Assembly (NCBI GenBank): GCA_949317995.1
Contig: OX439035.1
Location: 83,639,959 to 83,703,958, forward strand
Origin: Acholoe squamosa
Taxonomy: Eukaryota > Annelida > Polychaeta > Phyllodocida > Polynoidae
Length of the DNA: 64,000 bases
Direction of reading: 5' to 3'
The first letter of the stretch is position 1. Each line of letters starts with the position of its first letter. Position numbers and translations under genes: made by a program. Below are positions 24,647-36,651 of this stretch, in pieces. The notes below the pieces were generated by a model, which searched no databases, was not told the DNA's origin, and saw only the letters and a list, made by a program, of their open reading frames with translations.

Positions 24647-24735
24647 ACCTATATATCCACTGGGCCTCTTCGGCCGACTTTTGTGTAGGAAATGTACGGC
24701 CAAAATTGGCTGAAGAGGCCCAGTGGACTATAGGT
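24647..24735. mobile_element. Small fold-back, relative of 6128-6209
   Basis: The arms ATATCCACTGGGCCTCTTC and GAAGAGGCCCAGTGGACTAT form a hairpin. They share TCCACT.GGCCTC with the elements at 6128 and 57551. No TTAA is seen at its edges. Confidence 0.6.
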
Positions 24736-24736
24736 G

Positions 24737-24984
24737 TGAAGGTCGAATCCCACATGGCGATTTAGGGTGCAAATATTTCTGCGATTTTGTCCCTTGCGAT
24801 TTTGGGGTCTTCCTGGGCTCTTAGATCGCAAGGATTGTTCAACTTATACTGAATACAACAATGAATTGAGACCAATTAAGCAGTTATCCTTGTGATATAG
24901 GGGCTCAGGTAGGCCCCAAGAGTGCAAGGGACAAAATCGCAGAGATATTTGAGCCCTATATCGCCATGTGGGATTCGACCTTCA
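24737..24984. mobile_element. Palindromic MITE, copy 1 (pair with 41795-42027)
   Basis: The ends TGAAGGTCGAATCCCACATG and the complementary CATGTGGGATTCGACCTTCA enclose mirrored arms. The arms share GCGATTTTGTCCCTTGC and CTGAGCCCCTATA-type words. 248 bp, non-coding. Confidence 0.8.
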
Positions 24985-25082
24985 GAGAGGTAAGTCAACA
25001 GTGACTTTTCTGATCATATTGAAATATGCACAGCAGCCTGGTGATATATTATTGACGCGATGGTCAGACACTGAAAAGGGCG

Positions 25083-25149
25083 AGCTGTAGCTTTTTACAT
25101 AAATTATGTAGAAAGCTACAGCTCACAACCATATTATGGTTGTGAGCTG
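25083..25149. repeat. Two overlapping short hairpins
   Basis: GAGCTGTAGCTTT...AAAGCTACAGCTC (25082-25126) shares its right arm with AGCTCACAACCATA/TATGGTTGTGAGCT (25122-25149). The two stems are mutually exclusive. Confidence 0.75.
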
Positions 25150-26520
25150 TCAAGGGCGTGAAAGGGGTATACCCAGCTTCCACGCAATAAAGCAGGATTT
25201 CCACGCCAATCCCATACATTAACGGAAATCCAGTGGTGAAAAGATCAACATGTGAATGCAACTTCCCGATATAAGGTAAATGAGAATGTGTTGTAAAGCA
25301 ATGTGGCATAGGCTACGTGTGCCTCGACGAACAGTCAGTGTGTGTATTTGCTGATACGCGCTTAGGAAATATCTGTGGCCATGCACAATATTGACTGAAC
25401 TATGTTGATGGAATGGTGTTAAATCTCTATTAAAAGGTCCTTGTGAATATATCCAGTCATTCATATAAAATTTGCAGGTCTGGGCCCAGTCTAGGCAGAG
25501 ATACGGAAAAGAAAATTTCTACATTCATTTTGATGCCAAATGGAAACTTGAATTGTGTCAGACATTTCTTCAATTTCTTTACTACTACCAAAAATTCCTT
25601 ATCTTATCATTAGGTGTTTGAAAGTAAGCACGACTGCAATAATGTTCTGAAATTAGTGTGACATGGGTGGGTGTGAAGAACCTAGACCTACATGTATTTG
25701 TGGTAACACCACATGAGATTTAGACATCAAAACCATAGCTGAAATGCGAGGCCATGGTGTTTGTGAAGTGAGGATGGTTTGAAGAAACACTCGCACGCAC
25801 TCGTCTACCCACAGACGTGTGGGCCAGGCCTTCATCTTAAAGGGGTGATAACTAGAACGACATCACGCTGATACAGTTTATAGGGCCACGTATGAGCTAC
25901 ACACATTATCTCATTGCCACATGACACGAGCATGTACGGAAAGGTGAGCAGGAGGGTCTTGTCAAAAGATGACAAGGAAGAACCGCTCTAAAAAGATTCA
26001 GAGAGTACTGATGAAAATGTGCATAGTCCAACTCGTTTTCATACTATTGACAAAATATCCAACAACAGGATACATGGTAAACTCTTTTTGAGATGTCAAA
26101 AAAACGTGCATGTTTCATCTAAACGATTATCAGTTATTCACAATTATTCAGCAACAGAAACCGTGCGCGGTTTACTATTGAGGGGGGGGGGTCACGTTTC
26201 CTTTCTAAACATTTTTTTCTTAAACTCGTTTAGGTGAAAGGTGCATGCCTCTCACTATACTTCCATACATTCTGCAAATCTATTTGTCACCAATATGAAA
26301 ACTAGTTAGGCCATGCACGGTTTTTGCAGTCACTCTCTGAAAATATTTAAGAGGTACTTCCTCGTTATCTTTTGGCAAGACCCTCCTGACCTGCCAGCTC
26401 TGAAGTAAAAGGCATTGGTCTTTGAAGGAGATTCCACAAGTCGTGCATCCAGGGGTCTATTTGAGAATGGCCAACGATGGCCAAATAAGGTCTTCGATCA
26501 AAATGGTGACTGTGAAGTTC
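25150..26520. other. Unassigned 1.4-kb stretch
   Basis: No supported feature. A G-run sits at 26180-26190. A 60-codon minus-strand frame at 25653-25835 is unassigned. Confidence 0.45.
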
Positions 26521-27088
26521 CAGGCGCGGATCCAGGGGAGGCGCACACGGCGCCCCCCCCCCCTATTTTTCCGGCTATGGGTGTATCAGATAGACATTTT
26601 CCTGGGCTTTCTAATGGCGAAAGAATTTTACAAATATTCCTACTAGAATCAGGAAAATGACCCTAGCCATGAACTTAGTAGGTCTTCTTCTGAAAGGGGG
26701 TTCTGTACAGGCATGCCGTAAATCCTCCCTCACATCCTCCCTGTCATTCCATTCCATCCCACTCTTCACTTTCTTTCTATCTAGGTATTCCCTCTCTTCT
26801 CTCATTCACTGATTGCCTTCCCTCATTGCTTTACAATCATGCTGTGTCATTTTTGTCTGTCTTTTCCTTCTGTTCTGACCTGTCTGTCCTCATAATTTAC
26901 AATAGACTATTAGGAACTGATCCAGAAGGGATGACCAGAGCTTTGCAGCCATGAATTTTGGTGGGGTGTGGGGGGCACAGACAGGGTCCCAGACTCGATT
27001 TCCTGTAGTTAAGAGTCATACTAAGATCACCTTTCCTCTGGTCTATGGAGAGGGGGCGGCATTGCCCCTAGGCTCCCTGGATCCACTG
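26521..27088. mobile_element. hAT-like inverted-repeat element
   Basis: The left end is CAGGCGCGGATCCAGGGGAG. The right end is the complement of CAGTGGATCCAGGGAGCC. Both are followed by G/C-rich tracts. The CAGTGGCGGATCCAGGG consensus resembles hAT-type ends. The 8 bp outside each end do not match, so no target duplication supports it. Non-coding. Confidence 0.5.
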
Positions 27089-29326
27089 CATATGTTAATT
27101 ATGTAGACATAATATATTCATTGCCTCTAAATGGCTACTTGGGACCTTAAAATCAAAGATTGGGAGGAATGGTCAGAGATTTTAGGGGTTTGTGGTGAAC
27201 TGATGCGAAAAGTTTCGGAAGGGGCAAAGGCAGATCACTGGGGAAGTGGGGTGTCTTCTCTTCTTTTTCTAATTTTCTCCATTATTCCTTATAATCTCAC
27301 CATCCCACCACCCTCAGTCTCGCCCTGCCCTCACCCTCACTCTCATCATCCCACCATCATCAGTCAAAATGCTAAGTGTCTAAGGTGGTTATTGCTCTTA
27401 TAAATCAGTATTTAGATCTGCCCCTTTGACCTAAAGGAACGTTCACCTCTGATATGCAGAACACTTGCTAGGCCTTGCCTAGTTTCTTACTGTTAGTGAA
27501 AGCAGGGGTTTGCCACAATCACAGGCAATGTGTGTAGGCCTAGACCTAGCTCAAAGAGTTGATGGTATTGTGGGCAACTTTGGTAACACCATTTTTGCAG
27601 TGTAGGAGCTTTGATCCCATCAAACCCCACAGTTGCAAATAAAATTATAGCTCAGCCCTGCAATTTGGACTAAATTCTTGTTGTTAATGTGAACCACATC
27701 TTTCAATATAGGGGAGTTCCTTCATAATATTTCTGTTGGTGATTTACTACACATAAATAGGAAGAATATCATGGATATATGTGCTAATATGTAACCAGGC
27801 AAGCAAAAACACCCCTCTGCAGGAAAATTCATTATCAAAGTTCATCTCAAGATCTTTAAAATGAGACATCATTGGCTAGAATATTCCTTGTAGTTATGTC
27901 AGAACCCCTCCTTAAACATAGGTAATTATTCATAATCTGAAAACGATGATTAAGCTCTAAATACATTATAAACCATAATAATGTCTAAAACACAATAAAT
28001 CAGCCTTTTTCATAGAAAATAAATAACAATACAATCAATTTTATCATAGATTTTGATCTAGAAGGAATTTTTCATTTCTGTTTTCAGTTTTGTGATTTGG
28101 TGAGTATCCTCGAAATTTGGCATAAAAATCTGCAAATTCTGATTATTGGAATGGTTGTTATGGCAACCAGGAACAGTCATACAGGTTGATTTGTCATAAA
28201 AAATGCTCATTTTACCCTCCAAATATGGGCCCTTTCTGCCGAAAATGGTACATTTTAAATGAGAGCATTGAATTCTGCATCAAAAAAAAAGCTAAATGTA
28301 TTTTTATAATGATTTTAGAGTAATTTTGCCCCTCAAATGCCCCCTGGTGGCCAAATGGGGAAAATAAATCCCCGCGGAGGGGTGTTCTTCCTTGATGGGT
28401 CACATTTTTAGTGTACCCATGCCCCTTATGTCTAGATGCAATACTATAGGCTGATATCTATATAGAATGATAGACCTAGAACCTGTTAGTTTATGGGATG
28501 TGACCCCCCTCATTTTCTGTATTATAAAACAAATATTGTATTGCAAAAACTTTCAATACAAGCATGTAAAAATATCTCATTATCTGGATCATATTTTGTA
28601 ACCCAATCTGCAAGGGGCTCCTTGCCTTTATACCTGCCTGTAGCCATAATACCCCTTGCAATATACAGGCAGGGCACCAAACTGCAACACAGTTCTAAAT
28701 TGCAGAAACTTTCCTCTGAAAATTGCATCGTGGGATTCGACCTAAAAAATGTTTGATAAGGTATGATAAAACAAAAGAGACGATGTACCATTGTAGGGTA
28801 GGTAAAGCAGAGACGGGATATGATTTGGCCTAAAGTTCTGTAGCTTAATCCAGAGTGGGTCTATGTTAGATGGTGTAACCAGGTTTATTGTAGTGAGCAG
28901 CTCACCTCTGACAGCTGAGCTGCTTAGATTAATTAGACATGGTGTTATTCAACAGGCAGGTGAGGATGTCCTATAACCAGATACATGGAAGATTGTTAAT
29001 GGATTCTATCAATTTCCATGGGTAAAACACAGTCTGAGTACCATAGTATATTACACCAAAGTTTTCCTCTGGGTGGTGTGGATAAAACTAGGATCTTAAC
29101 ACATACAGCCTCACATTAAAATCCTGGGCATTATCAAATGATGGATATGCAGACCATGTTATATACACTGTAAAAAGGTTTCAAGCATAATAATAATTAT
29201 TTGGTGTTGTGGGATTTGACTTAAGAGTCGGGTGACCAATAGTAGTATTCTCTATCAAAGAATCTACTGTATGCAGAGTGAGTATGTACGCACACGGGTT
29301 GTGGGCCTACAGATTGGTACCCATTG
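27089..29326. other. Unassigned 2.2-kb stretch
   Basis: AT-rich, with single unpaired ends resembling local MITEs (AACACCATTTTTGCAGTGTA at 27585, GTGGGATTCGACC at 28731). No complete element or gene. Confidence 0.4.
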
Positions 29327-29606
29327 GCACTGGAAGGCGTTTCTCAAGATGGTACAACTAGACACAACCAGTACAACTTGAAACCCTCAATATCAGAGTG
29401 GGTGATCATAGGTAACACACTACGACTACCCTGTATGATCAGCACTTAAGGCAGCAATTACATAGGGTTTGGTAGGGCAGTCGTACCAGTGCAATTATTA
29501 GTAACCACTAGATGCAGGGCTGTAATGGCATTTAACTGAGGGATCTCAGTACGACTTCAAGGGGGTCTAAACGTACCATCTTGAGAAATGCCTTCCAGGT
29601 ACATGC
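29327..29606. mobile_element. MITE, pair with 15551-15822
   Basis: The ends CTGGAAGGCGTTTCTCAAGA and the complementary TCTTGAGAAATGCCTTCCAG lie about 0.28 kb apart. The inside shares GTGATCATAGGTA, ACTACGACT and GGGTTTGGTA with the older copy at 15551. Confidence 0.8.
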
Positions 29607-31377
29607 TGGTAGTAGGGGGGCTCCTTGGGGAGTTGGCATAGATATGCGGCGTGTGTCCTTCCAATGTGTTGAGCTAATAATGAGGGAATGGCTGTGGCAA
29701 CATATGTAACTATCTATTCACCCCCATACTCGAGCCACTGTCACAGCTAATGTACTACATCTATAGGGTGCTGATGAGTCACTTTCGTGATATGCTGATA
29801 AGGCATTGAGAAGAGCTGATATTTGATTGCTTACATCATGAGATGTGCTCGTCCTCCAAAGGTAGTGCGGTATGATTTGCATTTGCTCCCGTCATAGAGT
29901 CATACCATGTTTCAATACTCTATAGTGTACTCTATGAAGGCACTTCTGTCGATTCAAGATTTCCATTAGAGGAACACTTGAGAATAAGAATGGCCTGTAT
30001 AAAGAGCCAATTCCATTGAAAAGCCCTATTAAGAATGTAGAATGCAGTCGTAGTGCTTCAAAATGATTTGGACATAATGTTCAGGCACTGACTAAGCCTG
30101 TAGAGCGCATGGGTACAGGTCAGTTGGTGCAAGAAAGAAAGTAAAACGATCTGACATACTTCAATTCTTTTCTCTTTTTCCCTTAGAGTCAGAAACAGTT
30201 CCAACCTTTCTTTTCACTGCAATTAATAACTATATATCCCTCTTGATGGGCATGTAACGATTCATGTCCTAGATATGCTGAAATATTGAACCATGCAGAA
30301 GTGGTAGACAGTTATTGTATTAAATGTGAAAACGTCTGGTTTTGCACCTTCGATATTGCTCGAAGGCAATTAATTACTGTAATAATTCTCCTTTAACTTA
30401 AAACAGTACCAGACCGTTGGTTCAGAGTAGTTTACCAGAGGAATATTCTAAAAGACCAAAGAAGAGAAATTCATGATGTAAATACATGACTTACTAACAG
30501 TTGGAATCAGCTAAAGCCTTGTGAATATAGGAAAACAAGCCATTGTTGTAAGAAATGTCACTATATGGCTCCCGCCATTAACTTAGGCCTAGTGCTCTCA
30601 AGCTTAATACAAGATAGCACCTAGCATATTAGAGTTTGCTCACCAAATTGACTCTTGAATTGGGAAAGTCATGATAACGACAGACGAAAACATCTCAATA
30701 TTGCCACCGTTTGTCCATTTCAGAAGTTTAGATTTGCCATATCTACAGTATGGGTCCACATGTGTCTACTACTGAACTGACGTGCATAGATATATCTAAA
30801 TACTTACAGGTTATCTGATTCCATGGACTTCCGCACGCAGCATTATCGACATTCATCTTGTGTTGCTGCCACCTGTCCTTTGTATCCGTGGCAGTAATGA
30901 ACAAGGAGGCTCGTCAGATTCTCGATTACACATCACACCTGACTGATTATTGCCAATAAGTCTCTGACAAATGTTGTAACTCCTCTCATGGAAATCCATA
31001 AATGTGCAGAGTCTGATAGTTCAGTTTAATAACCGAAGGATGGCTCGTTAGGTCATTCTGAACTCACTAAGTGGGTAGGTCGCATGCGCTGAAAATGAGC
31101 TCACCGCTGTAGAGACGAAAATACATGTAATTTCCTTTATTTTTCAATGATTAACAATTATTTTTCAATGTTCAAAGTAAAGATGCCCGCCAGAACTGAC
31201 ATTATGAGGCAAAATGAAGCCATTTGTACATATAGTTCGGTGTGATGGAGTATTCGCCAATGGACTTTATTCTCCCATGCATTATAGGTTCGCGTGATGT
31301 GATGGGAGGGAAGCACGTTTATGCCTCAGAAGGGGCTTACACATGCGGCTTCCTGAGCACATCGTCCTTTACACACA
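29607..31377. other. Unassigned 1.8-kb stretch
   Basis: No supported feature. Confidence 0.45.
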
Positions 31378-31736
31378 GGAGGGTGCTGCTCCTATAGTAA
31401 AAGGAAGAGCTGGCTAAAAATGCCCTCATGTCCAGTCCTTTCTTTACATGTAGCTACAACTTGTCCCTTTTATTGCTCACAAGTGGTCATTCAAGTATAG
31501 TGCTGAAAAAGGGGGGTTTGAGTAGGTACCTAGTTGGGAGAAGTCAGTCAGTATAATATACTATAGAGTGTGTGACATGAGTAGGTACCTGAAAGTGCAG
31601 CTATCTCTGTTTTAAACAAGGCATGTGACTTTTTAGACTAACATGGTGAGTGCAAGTTGAATGGTGAAGCAGAGCGTGACTTCTTTTGAAAAGAGGGTAC
31701 CTACTTACAGCTCTTTTTACCATAGGAGCAACACGC
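31378..31736 (-). mobile_element. GGAGGGTGTTGCTCC-ended MITE, copy 2 (inverted)
   Basis: Full-length (359 bp), in the opposite orientation to copy 1, with close matches throughout (for example AACTTGTCCCTTTTATTGCTC and GGTACCTACT). Ends GGAGGGTGCTGCTCCTATAG and CTATGG...GGAGCAACACGCT (right end slightly mutated). Confidence 0.88.
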
Positions 31737-32083
31737 TACAGGTGTGGCATTGGACGCCTTGGAACTCATGATTGTTAGCCCCAGATTCACCATTTTCAAC
31801 GGGGTCTTAGTCGCTATCTTGGATTACGTAATGTTATGTCACATTATGACATATTATGCTATAATTATTAATTATAAACCCATAATTCATATTGGTAGGA
31901 TTATTAATGTTTCATTAACATGATGTTATATCATTTCTCATATTGTCAAGCGAACCCCATATGTCACATACATAATAGTACACAGAACACCCACCAGGTG
32001 GTGGCACTGTGCATTCGACCACTTATTATGCAATCTTGGTCTATTGGCCCATGTTATGACCAATCATGGTACTGGAGCATGTT

Positions 32084-32194
32084 GACCACTTGTGAGCAAC
32101 AAACGGGACAAGTTATAGCTACATGAAAAGAAAGGACTGGAAATGAAGGCATTTTTAGCCAGCTCTTCCTTTTACTATAGGAGCAACACCCTCC
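32084..32194 (+). mobile_element. GGAGGGTGTTGCTCC-ended MITE, right-end fragment
   Basis: Begins abruptly at GACCACTTGTGAGCAACAAA and then tracks 2927-3036 with only a handful of differences, ending in the intact right terminus. The left two thirds are missing. Confidence 0.85.
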
Positions 32195-34469
32195 CGATAT
32201 GTTAATTGCCTGGATCACGTGGGTGGCCAGCACGTGCAAGAGCATGATATAACAAGCCGTGCTGACGACACGCAGACTCCAGGCATACTACCATTAATAA
32301 ACGCCATCTTCATCCAACTCGACCTCACAAGACTCACTTATTCAAAGTAGCCATTAAGAGCCTACATGATCTATAGACAAGTAAAATATATTATTCACAC
32401 TTGATCAAGGAAGTGGGATATTCAATGATAACTTTCACTAGTTTACCAATCCTCACTGAACAAGGTAATAGTGTGCCGCGTGAAATTGCACTGTTTGGTA
32501 CCAGGTACATCCAAACTGTCAACTCTATTGGGAGAGGGTCCAAGACATGAATAGCTGATTGATGTACTGCCTGGGTAGAAGAGAGCCAGTGGGCAGGGAA
32601 ATGTGGTACCAGAGGCATTGGTCTTGCATGACCAACTCTGCCGCTAAAATGGGCACCCAGGCCCCAACCCATTTGTTTTGAACTAAAGACCGATCACGAG
32701 CAGGGAACAGACTGTCTGAAATGCGGCTGAATTAAATAGGCCTTGCTTTTTTCATAGGGCCACCAGCTGTAGGCCCCTATTGGTACACTGGGACAGGGGG
32801 AAATGATCCCATATTGGTTCGAGTAGATAGGATTCAATAGACAGCTCTAAGGGTTAAACCCTACTATGGGAAACTATACCGGGCCTTGGACGCTAGTAAA
32901 TACCATAAGTCACAGCCCCCCCCCCTCCACTCTACTCCTTATATCCCACTTTAAGGCAAATAACGGAAAGGGAATGTTTGTCAATTCCATGACTCTAAAG
33001 ACTGGCCCCCATTTCAATTCATAGAGATATAGTCTTTGATATTTAAGCCACAAGGTCTCTAACTAAATTAGCTGTGGGTGTTTGGATTTGTAGATAAACT
33101 ACACAAGTACTGGCTTTATACCTATTGATCACAAGCAGTGTAGAACTTGGATCTTGATCTATCAAAGACACGCCTCTTGTGAAATCCCTGTGAAAGGCTT
33201 CTACAGAAGCCCTTGCTTTCCTTTTAATCATAGGGATTCCTGGTCTAACACAGAGAAATCTGGTTTGTTCTGACGAAAATATCAATAACATTTGATGTGC
33301 TCCATTCTGCAAACAACAACACTTTGTAAATCCCTTAGCCATTATAGCCCCACCTTAGACAATATTACATCTCAAAAATCAGGTGACGAACCACCAATTC
33401 CTATATCACAAGGATTTTCAGACCATTTTTGCATTGTGCGAATTGACCTCAGATGGGGACGAAAACAAGGGATATCAAAGAAGGTCCCCTATGGACAAAT
33501 CAAGACGTGCTTGAAGCTGGCTTGTGACGGCGAGATCATGCACTTGGAGGCACCTGACGACGCACTGACGCCTATGCTTCAGGCAAGTGATGACAGTGGA
33601 AGGTCATGTGACCATTCCTACATGTAGGCTATAAACTGACAGCCGACTGAAGGCTGTCAGTCAGTGATGGGGGTGTAGGGACAGTACCCTTAGCACCGGG
33701 CCTTTAATAGCCCTCCCCAGCTTTCTAGTTCTATTAGAGTTTGGAGTATGATTCCACTAACTTTACCAAAACGGCTACCCCGGAAGTTGTCCCCTTTGAC
33801 ATGGGATGTTCCCGTAGTTGGTCACTCACACTTCGTCTGATAGCAACCAGCGAAAGTGACCCAGGGAATTATAAAACAGTAGAAGTTGTCTGACAAGCAT
33901 AGAGATACAACAGTAGGAGTTGCAATGCTTTTGGCACGTGGTGGCGCCACTTCTTTTCGTGCGAGCAGCGCCACAGGCGCTGGTTATTAAACAAATCCTT
34001 TAAAGTTATCCTCCCTCCTGTGCCGTCACAAGGTAGCTGTTACATCATAACGCTACAAGTTGGTCCCAACTGGCAATGTGAAGCACAGAGTCCCTTTTAG
34101 ATTCCACTATCACTGCACACTGGTGACTGACCCGTGATCAGGCAGTGGCCGCCATCACTGTGTGTGACGTCATAACCTTATCACTAGCCTGAAGCATCGG
34201 TGTCAGTGCGTTGTCAGGTCGCTCCAAGTGTGTGATGGCCAAGCGCTACACGCCCGAGGTTTGCTGAGGGTCCTTCAGGGCTCTTCAGGCTACTCATGTG
34301 TTAAGTGCACTTGAATACTGTACAGGGTCAACTGCACCCTGTACTCTATAGGTAGCTCATGTCGAGAAGGGGAACGCTTGTGTAATCACTCTTGTGAAAA
34401 GGAGTGTTTCCACAGCTATTCTTTCATTATGACCCTCATGCCCTGTGCACAGTGTGTTCTGCTTGGAAT
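32195..34469. other. Mostly unassigned 2.3-kb stretch
   Basis: A C-run sits near 32918-32927. The part 33345-33450 weakly matches 42085-42195 (CTTAGAC.ATATTAC...ATTCCTA.ATCACAAGGA), suggesting an old dispersed repeat. No gene recognised. Confidence 0.4.
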
Positions 34470-34690
34470 AGTGTAGGCAGGGCTGAGGCTACCACCACTG
34501 AAAATATAGTGCTGGCTGTGAAAAAAACAAGGCAGTCTCACCTTACCATCGCTGAAATGGATAAGGCAGAAGAATTCCTACCATCGCTGGTGTAGTGATG
34601 GTAGGGCCTTTGAATTAACCACAAGCTTCAGGCATGTCCGTCCACAAGGCTGAAATTAAGGTTGTGTTGGACAACCTCGGGTAAGGTTGG
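34470..34690 (+). repeat. Dispersed repeat, pair with 53240-53430
   Basis: Shares GGCTACCACCA, a short hairpin CCTACCATC...GATGGTAGG and TTTTGAATTAACC-type sequence in the same order as 53240-53430. A 63-codon frame ends inside it but has no known domain. Confidence 0.4.
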
Positions 34691-35375
34691 GAACAAACAG
34701 CAAACACACATTGTACATATCTGATATAGAACATCCTATATATGGTCATTTGAAACAAGAATAAAGATGGCACGTGACTCGTTCAGTATGCATTCTTTCC
34801 CATTTGGTTTAATCTAAATATTTCATATCGTTATCTACATGAACGTGGCACTTCTACCCACCCTTGAATTCACCTGGAGGTCTATTCATGCCTATGTACT
34901 CAGCCAGATGAGGCCGCCGCCAGCCAGCATTGCGTTAATTATTCATCAATTACCTAATGCCCAGGTATCTAATTGGGATATAAAGGCAATGTGGGTGGGT
35001 GTGAGTGGGACAGGTAATCTTGTGATGCTGATGAAAGGGGGTTGCAGTAGCTCAAAGGTGTGATCTACTGTGTTACCCCCTGCATACCCCCTAATCCTTA
35101 TCAGCAGCTCCAATTTCAAGCATTGTACTGTGAAATATGTCTGTCTTCATTATAGAGTAGGGCTACAGATAGCGTTGAAGCAGGTACTTCTCAGATATAC
35201 CCCCTAGGCTCTAGACCCAAGTCAGGAAGCCTTAGCAACTGCTTAGTGGAATCTGGTTAATGCGATCTGTACCTGTCAAGCCCTTACTAAAAGGTTCCTC
35301 TAGCTGTTTCAGCTTTCCCCCAGCCTTAAATGGAACCTACCCCTGGGGTGGCAGGTTGAGTGCGATAGTGAACAA
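34691..35375. other. Unassigned
   Basis: No supported feature. Confidence 0.5.
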
Positions 35376-35400
35376 GTAATTAATGAATATGTCATGACGC

Positions 35401-35480
35401 GTGACTGATATCCAACAATAACATGCAACGAGGGGGGCAAAGCCCCCCCGAGTTGCATGTTATTGTTGGATGTCAGTCAC
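35401..35480. repeat. Long hairpin at composite-element end
   Basis: The arms begin GTGACTGATATCCAACAATA and end with its near-complement TATTGTTGGATGTCAGTCAC. The tip is a G-run facing a C-run (GAGGGGGGCAAAGCCCCCC). One 29-bp arm recurs alone at 63019-63052. Confidence 0.9.
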
Positions 35481-35611
35481 TGGGCATTGTTGGATATCAG
35501 ATTTATTACACAATTACTGGGCATTGTTGGATATCAGATTTATTACACAATATCGATAGATAATCAATAGAATATCAATAAATTCAAGTTGAAAACAAAA
35601 ATTGTTCCCCC

Positions 35612-35665
35612 TCCCCAGGACTCGAAGCCTGCCATAGTGTGTGTACACGATCGGTACACACACCT
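35612..35665 (-). repeat. tRNA-like module, B-box type
   Basis: On the minus strand GGCTTCGAGTCCTGGGG resembles a T-arm with RNA polymerase III B box (GGTTCGANTCC). It follows the spacer GCCAAGGTGTGTGTACC. Too degraded in the D-arm to be a functional tRNA. Homologous to 62867-62915. Confidence 0.45.
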
Positions 35666-35702
35666 TGGCGCCCGGCAGCCGTTGGCAGCAGTTTTGCTGG
35701 GG

Positions 35703-35790
35703 AGGGGTTGGCGAGAACGTGGACAGCTTCTGGTGGCATTCTAACCAATAGATCATCGATAGACACACCTCGGTACCCAGCAGCTGTTGG
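35703..35790 (-). repeat. tRNA-like module plus spacer
   Basis: On the minus strand the spacer (CAGCTGCTGGGTACCGAGGT) is followed by TGATCTATTGGTTAGAATGC, a good A-box/D-arm look-alike. The B box is decayed. It has no counterpart in the 62285-63240 copy, so module number differs between copies. Confidence 0.45.
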
Positions 35791-35941
35791 TTTGGTCTGA
35801 ACGCGTCCCGCAGTACCGTATATCCTGGTCAACTTGCCACTTAGTAAGGAGGTTTAGGTAGTAAACAGTACTAATACAAGCCTGGGCGGATAAATGGGGA
35901 AATGTAGCTATGGTACAGGCAGCTCTGACCGTAAAAAAGAT

Positions 35942-36043
35942 GAACCAGGCCGGGGCTTGAACACCTACACCTGGGATTTGGAGTGCTTCTTGCTAGCCAC
36001 TATACTATCGGCACGCACACCTCGGCGCCCGGCAGCCATTGCT
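35942..36043 (-). repeat. tRNA-like module plus spacer
   Basis: On the minus strand the spacer GCCGGGCGCCGAGGTGTGCG is followed by TAGTATAGTGGCTAGCAAG (A-box like) and, about 45 bp on, GTGTTCAAGCCCC (B-box like). Length and box spacing fit a tRNA-derived head. Equivalent in position to 62735-62804. Confidence 0.5.
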
Positions 36044-36125
36044 TTGGTACTGTGCACGACTGGCCTGGTTATGGGTCAAGGTGCTGGACGCGTTCACACT
36101 ACGCTACTGCTGGGTGGCTTTATAT

Positions 36126-36614
36126 TGTGGTGGTCGCGAGTCGTCCTGAAGGAACCTTCGACCATGTCGATGGTCCTTGTGGGCCACGTCGAGAGCACCT
36201 CTCTTACCCGACGCCTGGGGGCGCTGGAGTCAAGCACCACATCACCACATGGTCACGTGGCCCTCGACTCTGGTGTATATAAGGCCATTTTATGGCCTTC
36301 CTCAGGGTCAGTCCAGTTGTGATGGACCATCATGAGCGATGGTTAGCGGCTGCCCAACTACCATGTTCTAATACTTCTCTGTGCTGTTGCACAGAGAAGG
36401 TACATGTTACTTGTTGAATATAGACACTAGAAGGCTGTGCTAGTCATCTAGTGTCGAGATTGTTTAGTAGGTTGAACACTACTACCTGTGAACTGCCATC
36501 GAGAATGGCTGATGCCTATGCGTTATTGACAATAAAGTTTTAACTGGAACCTGACTAGTTGTTCTTCGTTGTCTATCGAAAGATTCGATTAGCATCGAGG
36601 GGTAGAATGCTACA
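36126..36614 (+). mobile_element. Solo LTR of a retrotransposon
   Basis: A 489-bp insertion absent from the paralogous site at 62585-62625. It begins TGTGGTGG and ends GCTACA (TG...CA). ATAT lies on both sides, giving a 4-bp duplication (5 bp if the LTR starts one base later). Inside are a TATA box (TATATAA, 36276-36282), a short hairpin at 36374-36399 and AATAAA at 36531-36536, as expected for an LTR that starts and ends transcripts. No internal coding region remains, consistent with LTR-LTR recombination. The superfamily (Ty3/Gypsy or BEL) is not resolved. Confidence 0.85.
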
Positions 36615-36651
36615 ATATTATAGAGACCTGGTTCTAGCCAATCACTTCTCG

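Noticed and set aside
28493-28745. Possible MITE bounded by GGGATGTGACC and GGGATTCGACC
   Set aside because: The two ends are in the same orientation, not inverted, and no mirrored arms follow.
29771-29810. CTGATGAGTCACTTTCGTGA, resembling the core and stem II of a hammerhead ribozyme
   Set aside because: The required GAAA after stem II and the matching stem I/III strands are absent.
35894-36322. 142-codon plus-strand frame
   Set aside because: It crosses from the composite repeat into the solo LTR, so it cannot be a single inherited gene.
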